Shown here piece by piece: positions 39,601 through 48,608 of a stretch of DNA of 64,000 nt. The notes beneath the pieces are model-generated. The model was not told where the DNA came from. It saw nothing but the letters and a program-made list of their open reading frames with translations, and searched no databases. Every line of letters starts with the position of its first letter. Positions within the stretch are counted from its first letter, which is position 1. Source of the DNA: CAVTYH01 sp963773875. Its GTDB lineage: Bacteria > Planctomycetota > Planctomycetia > Pirellulales > JADZDJ01. The translations under genes were made by a program, and so were the position numbers. The stretch lies in contig CAVZCV010000010.1 of assembly GCA_963773875.1 (NCBI GenBank), forward strand, positions 248,001 to 312,000, read 5' to 3'.

Positions 39601-40177
39601 CGGTGCCTTCCGAGCTAACTAAGACCGTGCTGCCGCCGCTGACGCTCAGCGGTCCCGTGAACGTGTTGGCCATTCCCAGGGTCAAAGTTCCGCCACCGGT
39701 CACATTGAGACCAAAGTTGCCGGAAACAATGCCGCCTGTGCCTCCAACGGGGCCAATTACAAGAGCCCCCCCGCTGACGATTGAAATGGTGGGAGCGGCT
39801 TGAAGCGCCAAATTCAAATTCAGCGTGTCGGTCGTACCGGCAACGCTGTCCGTGATATCGCCGGTCAAGTTGATTGTATTGCCCGTGATATTGAACGGTG
39901 CAAGCGCCGTAGCATCAAAGACAATCCCGCTGAACGCTGTTCCAGCCGCAAAGTCGTTATTGGGACCGATTCGGGTGGTGCCGGCAAACTGCAGTACGCT
40001 GCCAGGAATGGGAACGACATCACCGACCCAATTGGCAGCCGTACGGAAATTGTTGTCGGCCCCACCGCCATCCCACATCGACTGGGCGTGTGCCACGGAG
40101 CCGCAAAGGAGTCCGCTTACCGAAACCAATGCCGCGGTAAACCGATAGAAACTGCGCAGTGAGAACAAGGATGTCAT
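33643..40177 (-). CDS. Giant PATR beta-strand-repeat protein with dockerin and PEP-CTERM (two frame breaks)
   Basis: About 2,180 residues. A signal peptide (MTSLFSLRSFYRFTAALVSV) is followed by dozens of autotransporter-associated strand repeats of the form GxGTLTLSGANTYSGxTTVxG, predicting a long beta-helix. Near the C-terminus are a dockerin-like pair (GDFNLDGVTNSADIPVMLQA; DVSGNGTITNADIQAELD) and VPEPATLVLAGIGLLFG followed by His/Arg. No outer-membrane barrel is present, so export is by Sec and exosortase, not as a classical autotransporter. Breaks lie at CCC 38538-38540 and near 34733-34738. ATG 40177 (AAGG upstream) is preferred to TTG 40192. The likely role is a surface filament or adhesin. 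Confidence 0.85.
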
Positions 40178-40685
40178 CGCAAAGCCCTTCAATGTTGCTG
40201 GGGCGGCTTTGCGCTTTTAGAATGCGGTTTCTCACGCAGCACTCTGGCGCAAAATCGCCGGATGTTGTGGCCCGTAGGTCGCCTGCAAGCGGCCTACGGG
40301 TTTTTTATTTGATTTCCAATTGGTCGCTGGCCCGAACTCATAGACGTGGTTGCCAACGAACGGCTACCACGCCCGCTTTGGCCAACGAGTATTTATTCCC
40401 CACCGCCTCCACCCAGGCGGTAGCTGTCGCGAGCAAAATTCCCCGACGCAACAGCACATTTGAAGCCGTACCCAGTAACTTATAACCGCTGACCGAGGCG
40501 CACGCAAACGATTTGCTAAGAAATTGGTCACGAGGGGGGGCGGTTTTCTGGCAAATTGCCGGATCCAGGCCGCCGTGCGAATGAGTTAAGGCTTATCCGG
40601 GATTAAATGCCATACGCGAAGAATTCTCCGTGCCGCGCTCGCAGCAAAGCTCGATCAAAAAATCTGTGAGCACCGAAGCTGAATG
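40178..40685. other. Intergenic region upstream of PATR gene 1
   Basis: About 508 bp. It holds the terminator-like hairpin at 40271-40306; no gene is visible. Confidence 0.4.
40271..40306 (+). terminator. Terminator-like hairpin in the upstream region of PATR gene 1
   Basis: CCCGTAGG/CCTACGGG 8-bp stem with a GC-rich loop (TCGCCTGCAAGCGG, itself able to pair) and six T on the plus strand. Both neighbours are minus-strand genes, so there is no plus-strand gene to terminate. Confidence 0.55.
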
Positions 40686-41669
40686 TTACCAGCGATAATG
40701 CACGAGCGGTCGAATCGTCTGGTTATATAACTGCCGAATTGCGGTCATTTCCGATTCCGAAAGCGGCGGCAGCGCAGAAGCGGCGGCATTTTCTTCAATC
40801 TGCGCCGGTCGTCGTGCGCCAGGGATCACACACGAAACCGCGTCGAACATTAAAATCCACCGCAGGGCCCATTGCGCCAGTGTGGCCTCCGCGGGAACCA
40901 TCGACTGCAATTGTTTTACTGCCGCTAAACCAACGTCATATTCGACTCCAGAAAACGTTTCGCCCTGGTCGAAAGCTTCGCCATGCCGATTGAACTGCCG
41001 GTGATCATCCTGCTCGAACCGAGTGTCGTGCCTCAATTTTCCCGTAAGCAATCCGCTGGCCAACGGCACGCGGACGATGATTCCGATGTTTCGCCGTTTG
41101 GCTTCCTGAAAAAGCAGCTCGGCCGGACGGTGCCGAAACATGTTGAAGATAATCTGCACACTTTGCACACTTGGATATTCGATGGCCTTGAGCGCCTCTT
41201 CCACCCTCTCCACACTGACGCCGTAATGGCGAATTTTTCCACTTGCCACCAGGCGGTCCATCATTTGAAACACCTCGGGCCGGTAGTACACGTCCGTCGG
41301 CGGACAATGCAGCTGCACTAAATCCAAGCTATCGGTGGCCAGATTCTTCAGGCTGCGCTCGACGAATTGCGTTAGATTTTCCTCGTTGTATCCATCGGCT
41401 GTGTGCGGATTCAGCCGACGCCCCGCCTTGGTCGCCACATAAATCGGCTCTGAGCGTTCGCGTCGCAATTGTGCAATCAGTCTTTCGCTGCGTCCGTCGC
41501 CGTACACATCTGCGGTATCAATGAAGTTGACCCCCAGATCGACGGCGCGGTGCAATGCAGCCATCGATTCCGCATCGCTCTGTTTTCCCCAGGCGCCTCC
41601 GATGGCCCAAGCGCCAAAGCTGATCTCCGATACTTTCCAACCAATGCCGCCGAATGTGCGATATTTCAT
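40686..41669 (-). CDS. Aldo/keto reductase
   Basis: 327 residues, an NADPH-linked (beta/alpha)8 oxidoreductase. The catalytic tetrad is visible: Asp and Tyr in FIDTADVYGDGRSE, Lys in VATKAG and His in DLVQLHCP. The cofactor end has CVIPGARRPAQIEENAAA. It lies 73 nt downstream of the GH127 gene on the same strand and may reduce a sugar released by it; that link is an inference. Start ATG 41669 (MKYRTFGGIGW). Confidence 0.9.
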   Translation of the reverse strand: MKYRTFGGIGWKVSEISFGAWAIGGAWGKQSDAESMAALHRAVDLGVNFIDTADVYGDGRSERLIAQLRRERSEPIYVATKAGRRLNPHTADGYNEENLTQFVERSLKNLATDSLDLVQLHCPPTDVYYRPEVFQMMDRLVASGKIRHYGVSVERVEEALKAIEYPSVQSVQIIFNMFRHRPAELLFQEAKRRNIGIIVRVPLASGLLTGKLRHDTRFEQDDHRQFNRHGEAFDQGETFSGVEYDVGLAAVKQLQSMVPAEATLAQWALRWILMFDAVSCVIPGARRPAQIEENAAASALPPLSESEMTAIRQLYNQTIRPLVHYRW

Positions 41670-41742
41670 AACGTTTGTTGATGTGTGAACTTAACCGTGC
41701 GATCTTTCCACCCAGCCGGCCGTTCGCAAATGGTCGCCAATC

Positions 41743-44700
41743 CTACTGCGGCTTCACATCAAAGTAGACCGAGTACCGACCGTACAATTCATAGAATGGC
41801 TTGAGCGTCACATCGCCGATTTTAAACCGCAGCGTGGCGGGATCGCCGGTGATCGATTTGCTCAGATCCGCGAGGTTGAGCGTCACGGCACGGCACTGTG
41901 GCAGTGCAGCCTCCTCCTCGGCGGCCAGCACAATCGGGCCGTATAAAATGCTGGCGATATTGGGCTGATCCATCACGCGGTTGAGATGAAAATCAAAGGG
42001 CATCCTTAGCTCGATTGTATCGCCATCTTTCCAGTCTTTGCCAAGACTAACATACGTGCCAGGCTTTGCGTTCACCTGTTTCTCGGCGCCGTTCACTTTT
42101 ACGAAAATGCCTTTGGTCGCCCAATCGGGCACGCGCACATGAATGTCCAGGCCGTTGCCGCCCGTGATCGTTAGCTTCGTCGAATCGGCATACGGAAAAT
42201 TCGTTTCTTGCTTAATGACCGCTTTCTTCTCGGTCCACTTGAGTGTCGATGGCACATACAAATTCACAAACAGCGCCGAATTATCGGCGGACTTAAAGTA
42301 GATGGAGTCTTGCAGCTTCGTGTTGCTTTCCAGCGCCGTTCCATTGCAACAGGTGAAGCCGGTCATGTTTGGATTGCCAAAGCGCTTTCGCTCGCCGGGA
42401 TTGAGCGGAATATGATACGTGTTTCCGGCGTTGTTTTCGGCAACCGAAGCCAGGATGTCGTTGTAAAGTGCTTGCTCATAGTAGTCCATGTATTTGGCTT
42501 CCGTCGGCTGATACATGAACAGCTGCCGGGTGAGCTTGAGCATGTTGTACGTGGCGCATGTTTCGTTTTGTCCCCCCTGCGCGAAACCGTTCTGCCAAAG
42601 CGAGTCGGGCTCGGCGGTGAAGCACTCGGCATTTCTGCGGCCACCGGCCACGCCGCCGATGCTGTACATGTAAGAGTTCGTGGTGATGTCCCAGAAGTTG
42701 GCAGCGATCCGGAAGTAAACCGGTTCCTGGCTGTCGCGGAAAGTTTCAAGCGCGCCGGTGATCTGCGGAATGTGTTGATTGGCATGCTTGTCGCGGAGCG
42801 TGTCGACGTTAGCCGCCAGGCCGTGGGCGCGGTCCACGTTGCCGTAGAAAAAGTCGATGTTGTCGAACAGCTTCGCCCCGTCCAGAAAGCGCGGGTCTTT
42901 GGTGAGTCGGTTGAGCCGAGCCATCACCTCGTTCATTCCGCCGTACTCGCCGGCGATGTAGCGATTCCACATGCGAATTCGCGTTTCAGTTGGCACTTCC
43001 TTGAGCCGTTCGATGACCCAGAGCCCCATGCCTTTGGCGATTTCCAGCGCCTTCTCGTTGCCGCCGACTTCATAGCAATCGAGCAAGCCGGCCAGAATCT
43101 TGTGCAGTGTATAGTACGGCGCCCAGATCTGATTGTTGCGACCGCCATAAGTTGCGCCCTGTTCCAGCATGATGAACTGGTCGGGCGGATATGCACTGAT
43201 AAAACCTTTGCCCCAATTCCAATAATCGGTGCGAATGCCCTGGGCCGTCAGGTTCGAGTCGTATCCTTCACGGTCCGGACCTGGCGGAATCTTTCTCGGA
43301 TCGGCGTTCGAGGAACCACCTTCTTCCTTCGGATTTCCCGATTTCTGCGACAGATCGTACAACGTATCGATCATGTAGTTCATTTTTTCCAGGAACTTGG
43401 CTTGCAGCGCCTCATCGTAGGTGCAGCTCGCATACGCCTGCGCGAGAGCCGACAAGTAATGGCCGCTGGCATGGCCGCGGAGGCGCGTGGTTTGGTTGTC
43501 CCAGCCGCCCAGCGCCCGGCGCCGGGTGGCTGCTTCTGGCCGAACGCATCGCGGAACATGTAGAGAAAATTGTCCGGATTGGTTTCCGCCAGCGTGTTGA
43601 TAAATTTATCGCGGTTTTTTATGAACTGCGTGTCGTGCCCATCGGTGTCTTGATTCAAAATCACCTGACCCAGGGCAAACGGTTCGAGTTTGCGGCGCTG
43701 GCGCCTCGGCTGCGACCTTGTCTTCGGTTACGGTGATCGTCGCCTTCGGCGCGAAGTCTGTGCCGGGCACCTTGCCGGTGACGGTATAAGTGCCGGCTTT
43801 CAAGACGTCGTTGTTGTTTCTGGGTGATGGCCAGATCACCCGGACCTCGTTCCCTTTAGCGCCGTTTTCATAGGTGCCGGCAATCATGACCGGAAGTTTC
43901 GGAAGCTGTCCCACGGTGGTTGTCGCGGCGATATCGGGCACGCCAATGAGTTTGGGCTCATTCGATCCGGTCGTAGCCGATGCACCGCTGCGAGCCGGCC
44001 CCTCTGTCGGCCCACCGCCACCCGCGACTGCCGCCGCTGGGCGCCGGCAAGCGCGTTTCGGCGAATGGTGGCCACTTGCTCTTCGGTCAGCGCCACGGAG
44101 TAGAGACGCACATCGTGCAGCTTCGCCTTTAAATTACCGCCACCGCCCTCTTGCGACCGGCCGATATAAAGTTGGTTCCCGTCTGCATTCTTTTGATCGA
44201 GCACCTGCTCTAGCCCGACGGTAATATCTTTTGCTTGTCCGACGCGAACTCCGTCGGCATAGGTGGTCAACGTTTTATTGGCGGGATCGAGCACGACCGC
44301 CAGATGCACCCAGCGGTCGGTCGGAATTTGCGCCGCGGCTGGTCCTTGCTCGCTGGTTGCGCCGCTGGTGGTAATGCGGGCACGATAACCCTCCTTGGCG
44401 TCTGCTCCGGTTAGCATGCAGTAAAAACTCGCATTGGCGTTTTTTCCAAAGTCAAACAATCGTTGCTTGGGAGTATTGGCGCCCAGATTAACCCAGCCGA
44501 CCACGCTAATCGTATCCGCTTCCCCCAGCGTCGCAGCCGGGAGCGAGACGTAAGCATCATCCTCTCCCGATAGCGAAAGCACGCGGCCAAACTGCTTGTC
44601 TTCGACGAACGTGGCTCCGCTGCCATGCAGCGTCGCATTGTGACTATCGCGCGAGCGGTCTTGTGCATTGCCATCCAGAACGAAGCGGGCAACGAGCGAC

Positions 44701-44819
44701 GTTTCGCCGATTCCGTCGAGAACTTGATCGCCGCCTTGCGCACTGGCGGACTGAATCCAAACGAGATTCCCGAATGCAGCCACGAGAGTTACTGCCAAAT
44801 TGATTCGCCGAGTTCTCAT
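41743..44819 (-). CDS. Secreted LamG - Ig-like - GH127 (DUF1680) beta-L-arabinofuranosidase-like enzyme (three frame breaks)
   Basis: About 1,025 residues. The signal peptide is MRTRRINLAVTLVAAFGNL. A LamG/concanavalin-like lectin domain covers about 35-250 (GWVNLGANTPKQRLFDFGKN). A Gly/Pro linker and an Ig-like domain follow, about 275-360 (DIAATTTVGQLPKLPVMIAG). GH127 covers about 390-1,020. In GH127 the zinc/catalytic cysteines fit NETCATYNMLKL and GFTCCNGTALES. It should release L-arabinofuranose from plant-type glycans outside the cell. Breaks: GGG 44039-44041, 43692-43700, and CCC 43515-43517. Each restores a plausible join (for example GALGGWDNQTTRLRGHASGH). The lectin plus Ig front end is unusual for GH127. 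Confidence 0.82.
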
Positions 44820-45085
44820 TTCAATCTGCCTAAGAAGTAAAGATCCAGGAATGGGGAATACCATCGTGGCTTAACATGTGAATACACTTTGCGAATATAT
44901 CTACCGATTGAGCCAGATTACAAGCAACCAGCGTTGGTCTGCCCTCCGTTCCTGACCGCCCGTCCGGCAAGTCTTCCAGGAATTTTCGAGCAAAATGCCT
45001 GTCGCGAACAACCGGATGAAGTTCGGACCTCGGCGACTCGCTGAATTTCAGCGGATGCCTCCAAAGTCCTAGGCCGTCGTTTCGC

Positions 45086-45295
45086 TCAGCGATTCTTGAG
45101 CGCGGCGCGGTGTTCGTCGGTGGCTTCCACCAGGCAGCCGGTGCAGTTGAGGCCCATGCCGCCCAAGGTGGCGAACATGCGGCCGTCGGTCAGTTGAATG
45201 AACACCGGCCCGGCACGCTGGACCGTGGCAATTTCCAGCACTTCGCGTAGGTAAAGAGTTAGCCGCTTGCAGAATAGCGACTTCAGTTCCGTCAC
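45086..45295 (-). CDS. Small hypothetical protein
   Basis: 69 residues from a GTG: VTELKSLFCKRLTLYLREVL, later GGMGLNCTGCLVEATDEHRA. It has amphipathic helices and a CxxC, but no family I recognise. An ATG 14 nt upstream is in another frame (MPICDG), so a further indel near the start is possible. It lies downstream of the terminator at 45458. Confidence 0.4.
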   Translation of the reverse strand: MTELKSLFCKRLTLYLREVLEIATVQRAGPVFIQLTDGRMFATLGGMGLNCTGCLVEATDEHRAALKNR

Positions 45296-45685
45296 AAATG
45301 GGCATCGTCAATCCCTCACAGGATATGCCAGATGGCTGCCTGTGGCGGATCGATGCCAACGTTCAGGAAGTCAAGAGTGCTTGGATTATATCAGACTCCA
45401 AGCTAATTCACGGCGACTCCTGGTCATCCTTGCGTCAAAGCTCTGTCAGCGGCGCATAAAAAAAGCCCACTGCACAAATACCTCAGGGGAGTGAGGGAAA
45501 CAGCGTAAACGTGCAGCAGGCGTGCGCGATTTTAGCAACTCAATGTGCAATTGCACGCGCGCTCATCAAGATCTAACGGCGGAGGCTTTCGCGGCGAATA
45601 GCGAGTGCGAGATTCTTAAATTGCGCGTGCCCGTAGCCGTTGGCAAGTTAGTGTGCGGGATGAAAATTATTTCCGGCCAGCCAGT
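45296..45685. other. Intergenic region with terminator
   Basis: About 390 bp. The only structure is the minus-strand terminator at 45458-45521 closing the small-protein operon. Confidence 0.4.
45458..45521 (-). terminator. Terminator of the small-protein operon
   Basis: On the minus strand GCCTGCTGCAC pairs along all 11 positions (two wobble) with GTGCAGTGGGC, followed by seven T. The loop holds a small CCTCA/TGAGG arm. Confidence 0.7.
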
Positions 45686-45943
45686 TCAATCTCGGCGATC
45701 TTTCTGAGTGAAGCGTTCTCGAAGCACGATCCAGGCCGCTACCATTCCGGTGACAATCAGCGCAAGTACTAGATAGTGCATCGCCGGGGACTGATTGCCT
45801 TGCAGATCGTGCGAAGGGCCGACTCCAAAGACCACACGAACCAAATACAGCACCCAGACAATGACGCAGATGACAGCGCCAATTGATGCGGCGGACATTC
45901 GGCTGGTCGCGGAATATATTGGCCATGCCCGCGATTCTACCAT
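45686..45943 (-). CDS. Small two-helix membrane protein
   Basis: 85 residues. Two hydrophobic segments (SIGAVICVIVWVLYLVRVVF and AMHYLVLALIVTGMVAAWIV) are separated by GVGPSHDLQGNQSP. It ends in a charged tail (RERFTQKDRRD). ATG 45943 is 8 nt after the stop of the upstream gene, so it is operonic. Function unknown. Confidence 0.6.
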   Translation of the reverse strand: MVESRAWPIYSATSRMSAASIGAVICVIVWVLYLVRVVFGVGPSHDLQGNQSPAMHYLVLALIVTGMVAAWIVLRERFTQKDRRD

Positions 45944-45950
45944 CCGCGTG

Positions 45951-46410
45951 TCAACCAACGACGGGAATGATACTCAGCAGCGGCTGCGGAGGGTCGATTG
46001 TGGCCTCTGGAAACGCTTTCTCAATCGCAGCCCTGTCATCATCGCTGCAGTCTGGCCGTAGCCAAATCGCTTCAATCGTCCGATCGCCGAGCCATTGCCG
46101 ATACCAAGGAATTTCAGAAACCGCATACGGCCACTGCGTAGGGCCCCAGCCAACGATGGGGGAATCCCAGCCTACGATGTCGCCGACCCAGTCAGCTGTG
46201 ATGTATTTATCGGTATTAAATTCGGCCCAACTCCCGCCACGCGAGGCAATCAGTTGGAGCCAATTCTTGCGCCCTTGCACGACATGAACCTGCCAGCCGA
46301 GCCAAAGGCCGAATAGCGTAATACAAGCAATAGCGATACAGAGTAATCGAGGCCTGAAAGCGTAAACGAGGCAACGGCGGAGGATTAGTCGATCGGGATG
46401 TTTCCTTCAA
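45951..46410 (-). CDS. Membrane-anchored small protein with a GLWLGWQV-type N-terminus (one frame break)
   Basis: About 153 residues. A common planctomycete layout is visible: basic N-terminus, one hydrophobic helix (LLCIAIACITLFGLWLGWQV), then HVVQGRKNWLQLIASRGG and a Trp-rich domain (DWVGDIVGWDSPIVGWGPTQ). The N-terminus lacks a start in frame. Dropping one base of the AAA at 46357-46359 links it to TTG 46410 (KETSRSTNPPPLPRLRFRP). The C-terminus resembles leucine-repeat-linked proteins of this phylum (TIEAIWLRPDCSDDDRAAIE). The function is unknown and the start tentative. Confidence 0.5.
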
Positions 46411-46444
46411 AAAAATAAATCTTCGCCTACTGGTTAATCCGCGA

Positions 46445-46735
46445 TTATTTGTCCCCGCTAAAAGCCCAAATGTTTTCATAGTAGTGAAGTAGTTCGCCGT
46501 ACCCTTTATCTGGCGATTCGCTGCGACAAACCACCAGGGGCCATCCAGAGTTTGGCATATAAAGCAGCACCAGGTTTTGCGTTGCGTTGTAAGCCAGTGG
46601 CCGAACGATCTCGCCGTCGAGCACGTGTTTCGTTGTGCCTCCCCGAAGAACGCGGTCTGCCGATTCCACCCGAACCCACGGTGATCGAAAGTCGCGGAAG
46701 TTTAGGATGTCATCGGTAGGATCATAGGTTTCCAT
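46445..46735 (-). CDS. Small hypothetical protein, paralogue of the next gene
   Basis: 96 residues, METYDPTDDILNFRDFRSPW to LHYYENIWAFSGDK. The C-terminal PDKGYGELLHYYENIWAF matches SGEEYVKLPHYYENHWAL in the gene 11 nt upstream, so the two are tandem relatives. No signal peptide and no known family. It starts at an ATG; an open frame extending upstream belongs to the disrupted neighbour. Confidence 0.6.
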   Translation of the reverse strand: METYDPTDDILNFRDFRSPWVRVESADRVLRGGTTKHVLDGEIVRPLAYNATQNLVLLYMPNSGWPLVVCRSESPDKGYGELLHYYENIWAFSGDK

Positions 46736-46746
46736 CGACGGCCTCT

Positions 46747-47128
46747 TTATGCGCGCCATTCTACCATCCGAGTGGGGGCAGCCCCGGTAAGAGCCCAATG
46801 GTTTTCGTAGTAGTGAGGCAGTTTGACATACTCTTCGCCTGAGTCCGTTCTGCGATACTTCTTTTCGCTCTCCGAAAAACCACCAACGTCGCCTGATTCG
46901 TGGGCGGAGTATTTCTGCTGGCTTGATTCGCGTTGCCATTAAGACTGGCGCGATTGCGCCTGCGCTAACAAGTACGGTCCAACTCCAATTGGCCGGACCG
47001 GAAATGATGGCGAAAGAGAACGCCCAGCAGCCATCACCTAACGAGTCGCTGAATAGGCATTGGCCAAGCTTAACGCCCTGACTCCCGGCGAGATTCTCCG
47101 CGGCCTGAAGAGCGTTTTCAAAGGTCAT
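46747..47128 (-). CDS. Small membrane-associated hypothetical protein (one frame break)
   Basis: About 127 residues. The start MTFENALQAAENLAGSQGVK is followed by a hydrophobic segment (NWSWTVLVSAGAIAPVL). After a break at about 46938-46942 it continues WQRESSQQKYSAHESGDVGG and LPHYYENHWALTGAAPTRM. The corrected tail aligns with the downstream gene, which supports the correction. It is the first gene of a compact minus-strand set reaching 45686. Function unknown. Confidence 0.5.
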
Positions 47129-47510
47129 TCCCTCATCATACCCGACCGCGCACGATGAAGCCCTCCGGGGTTCGGGCGAGGCTGGATCACGCCGCAGACG
47201 CCCGTTGATCGGCACTTTCGCCAGAGCAGACTGTTTGCCGCTGGTTGGTTTCGTGTTCGCGGACCGCGATTTAAGGCGCGAGAGTTGCATGGCGGGCGGA
47301 TATGGAAGAATCGCCCGGCACGGATGATCTCATTATTCGCCTGCGAAAGGCTCTGCGAGTCGCAATTCACCGGGCACGGCGGTCGGCGCGCCAGACCAAG
47401 CGGTTGATCGAATTCAGCTCTCGGCGCACCGAAATCGAGCAATTGCGCCGCCAGAAACCGCGGTAGTGGACTGGGTCGAGTGGCCTTGCTCTTGGTTGCG
47501 ATACAGGAAA

Positions 47511-47808
47511 CCCCCTCCCTAACCCTCCCCGCACGGTGGAGGGAACAGAGCGATCTTTGTGTGGGGACTGCACAGCGGGGATGGAACAGAAGCGATTTTG
47601 TAAGCCAGGCTTCTTTCCTCGAGGTTTGTTCCTTTCGGAAAGACAATCTCCAGCGCCCCTTCCGGCTCCTATCCCTTCACGGAATCTGTCCGGCTCCATC
47701 CCCCTTCGGGAATTCTTTCAAGTCTGTCCCGCTCCCTCCCGCTTCACGGGAATTTTTTTTCAAGTTTTCCTGCTCCCTCCCCTTCGACGGGGAGGGTTGG
47801 GGAGGGGT
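47511..47808. repeat. Inverted pair of GGGGAGGGTTGGGGAGGGG-type sequence with degenerate internal units
   Basis: CCTCCCTAACCCTCCCCGC (within 47511-47532) and CGGGGAGGGTTGGGGAGGGG (within 47786-47808) are near-complementary. Between them, from about 47655, imperfect units of the form GCTCC.TCCC..TTC.CGG.A recur three or four times. Confidence 0.55.
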
Positions 47809-47987
47809 GCTTTTGTCGCCCACGTTTTTTGCCAGCGAATTTCGGCAGGATCGGCACGACGAAAAGACACGGAAGCCACAAACAATATTTTTAGACTGGC
47901 CTAGAAAAGGCAATTGACAAACGATCACATGTACAATAATATACTCATTGGAGCTACGAAGATTTACGGTTTGGGGCATATCGGGCT

Positions 47988-48158
47988 GCCCCAACGAGGC
48001 ACAATAATTGGGTGGTTTGCAATGGACAGGCAACAATTTCGCCCCGTTGGGGCTTTGGGATCGCATTTGCATCGCTTACCCAGGGCGACGCTGCGCTGGC
48101 CCTGGGCTGGCAGAGGTTGCCCCGTTGGGGCACAGCATATTGGTTGCCCCGTTGGGGC
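47988..48158. repeat. Cluster of GCCCCGTTGGGGC palindromes
   Basis: Exact 13-nt copies at 48041-48053, 48119-48131 and 48146-48158 (the last two 27 nt apart with matching flanks GGTT...ACAG). A diverged reverse-oriented copy is at 47988-48000. Each can form a small hairpin. This resembles REP-type sequences. Confidence 0.7.
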
Positions 48159-48310
48159 ACAGTGCATTTGCGGCGGCGCACGTTCGGCGTCGGGAGACGC
48201 CTCCTACATTGCTCATCAACGCGTCGTCGTGGCGATCCCCACAATGTGCGAAACAACCCGTCGAAATCGATCGAGAATTTTCGGGCGATTCGGAGGCTCA
48301 ACGGCGGAGA

Positions 48311-48391
48311 GTGAAATAACTGTGAAAAAACTCGGCGCGAAATTGGCGAAATCACCTGCACAGGTTGAAAAGTGCGCCGGAGTTTTTTCAC
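48311..48391 (+). repeat. Palindromic dispersed element, copy C
   Basis: It starts GTGAAATAACTGTGAAAAAA like copies A and B but on the plus strand. It has a different, 81-nt body. GTGAAAAAACTCGGCGC (48322-48338) faces GCGCCGGAGTTTTTTCAC (48374-48391), giving a long stem. Only the left arm is shared with A and B. Confidence 0.65.
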
Positions 48392-48608
48392 TTTGAAATG
48401 CGATTTCCAGATTACAGAGGACCAGACCGTGTTTTTCTCGAAGAATTTTGCGACAAGACTGCCGATCGCTTCACCGCGATTTTGCAATCCGCAGAATCGC
48501 CCGAGAAATCTTGAGCGGATCGAACAAATGGCCAGTGAAAGAACACAGTCGTGGAAGAACCGCTTCGTGAAGGGATCAGCTTGGATCGGCTATCGACGCG
48601 ATGTTCGC

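Larger units (their letters stand above)
47129..48608. other. 1.5-kb gene-free, repeat-rich region
   Basis: No credible gene on either strand: open frames are short, overlapping and low in complexity. It holds CT-rich degenerate tandem units (47655-47790), an inverted pair of TCCCTAACCCTCCCC type, four GCCCCGTTGGGGC-type palindromes and element C. Confidence 0.55.

Noticed and set aside
42208..43563. 451-codon open frame on the plus strand
   Set aside because: Antisense to the GH127 domain, whose catalytic motifs are clear; no ribosome-binding site or family features on the plus strand.
47125..47646. 173-codon minus-strand frame
   Set aside because: Low-complexity Arg/Pro-rich translation across the repeat region, and it runs into the start of the small-protein operon in another frame.
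47988..48158. CRISPR-like array of GCCCCGTTGGGGC units
   Set aside because: Only four 13-nt palindromes with irregular spacing, one in reverse orientation, and no cas genes.
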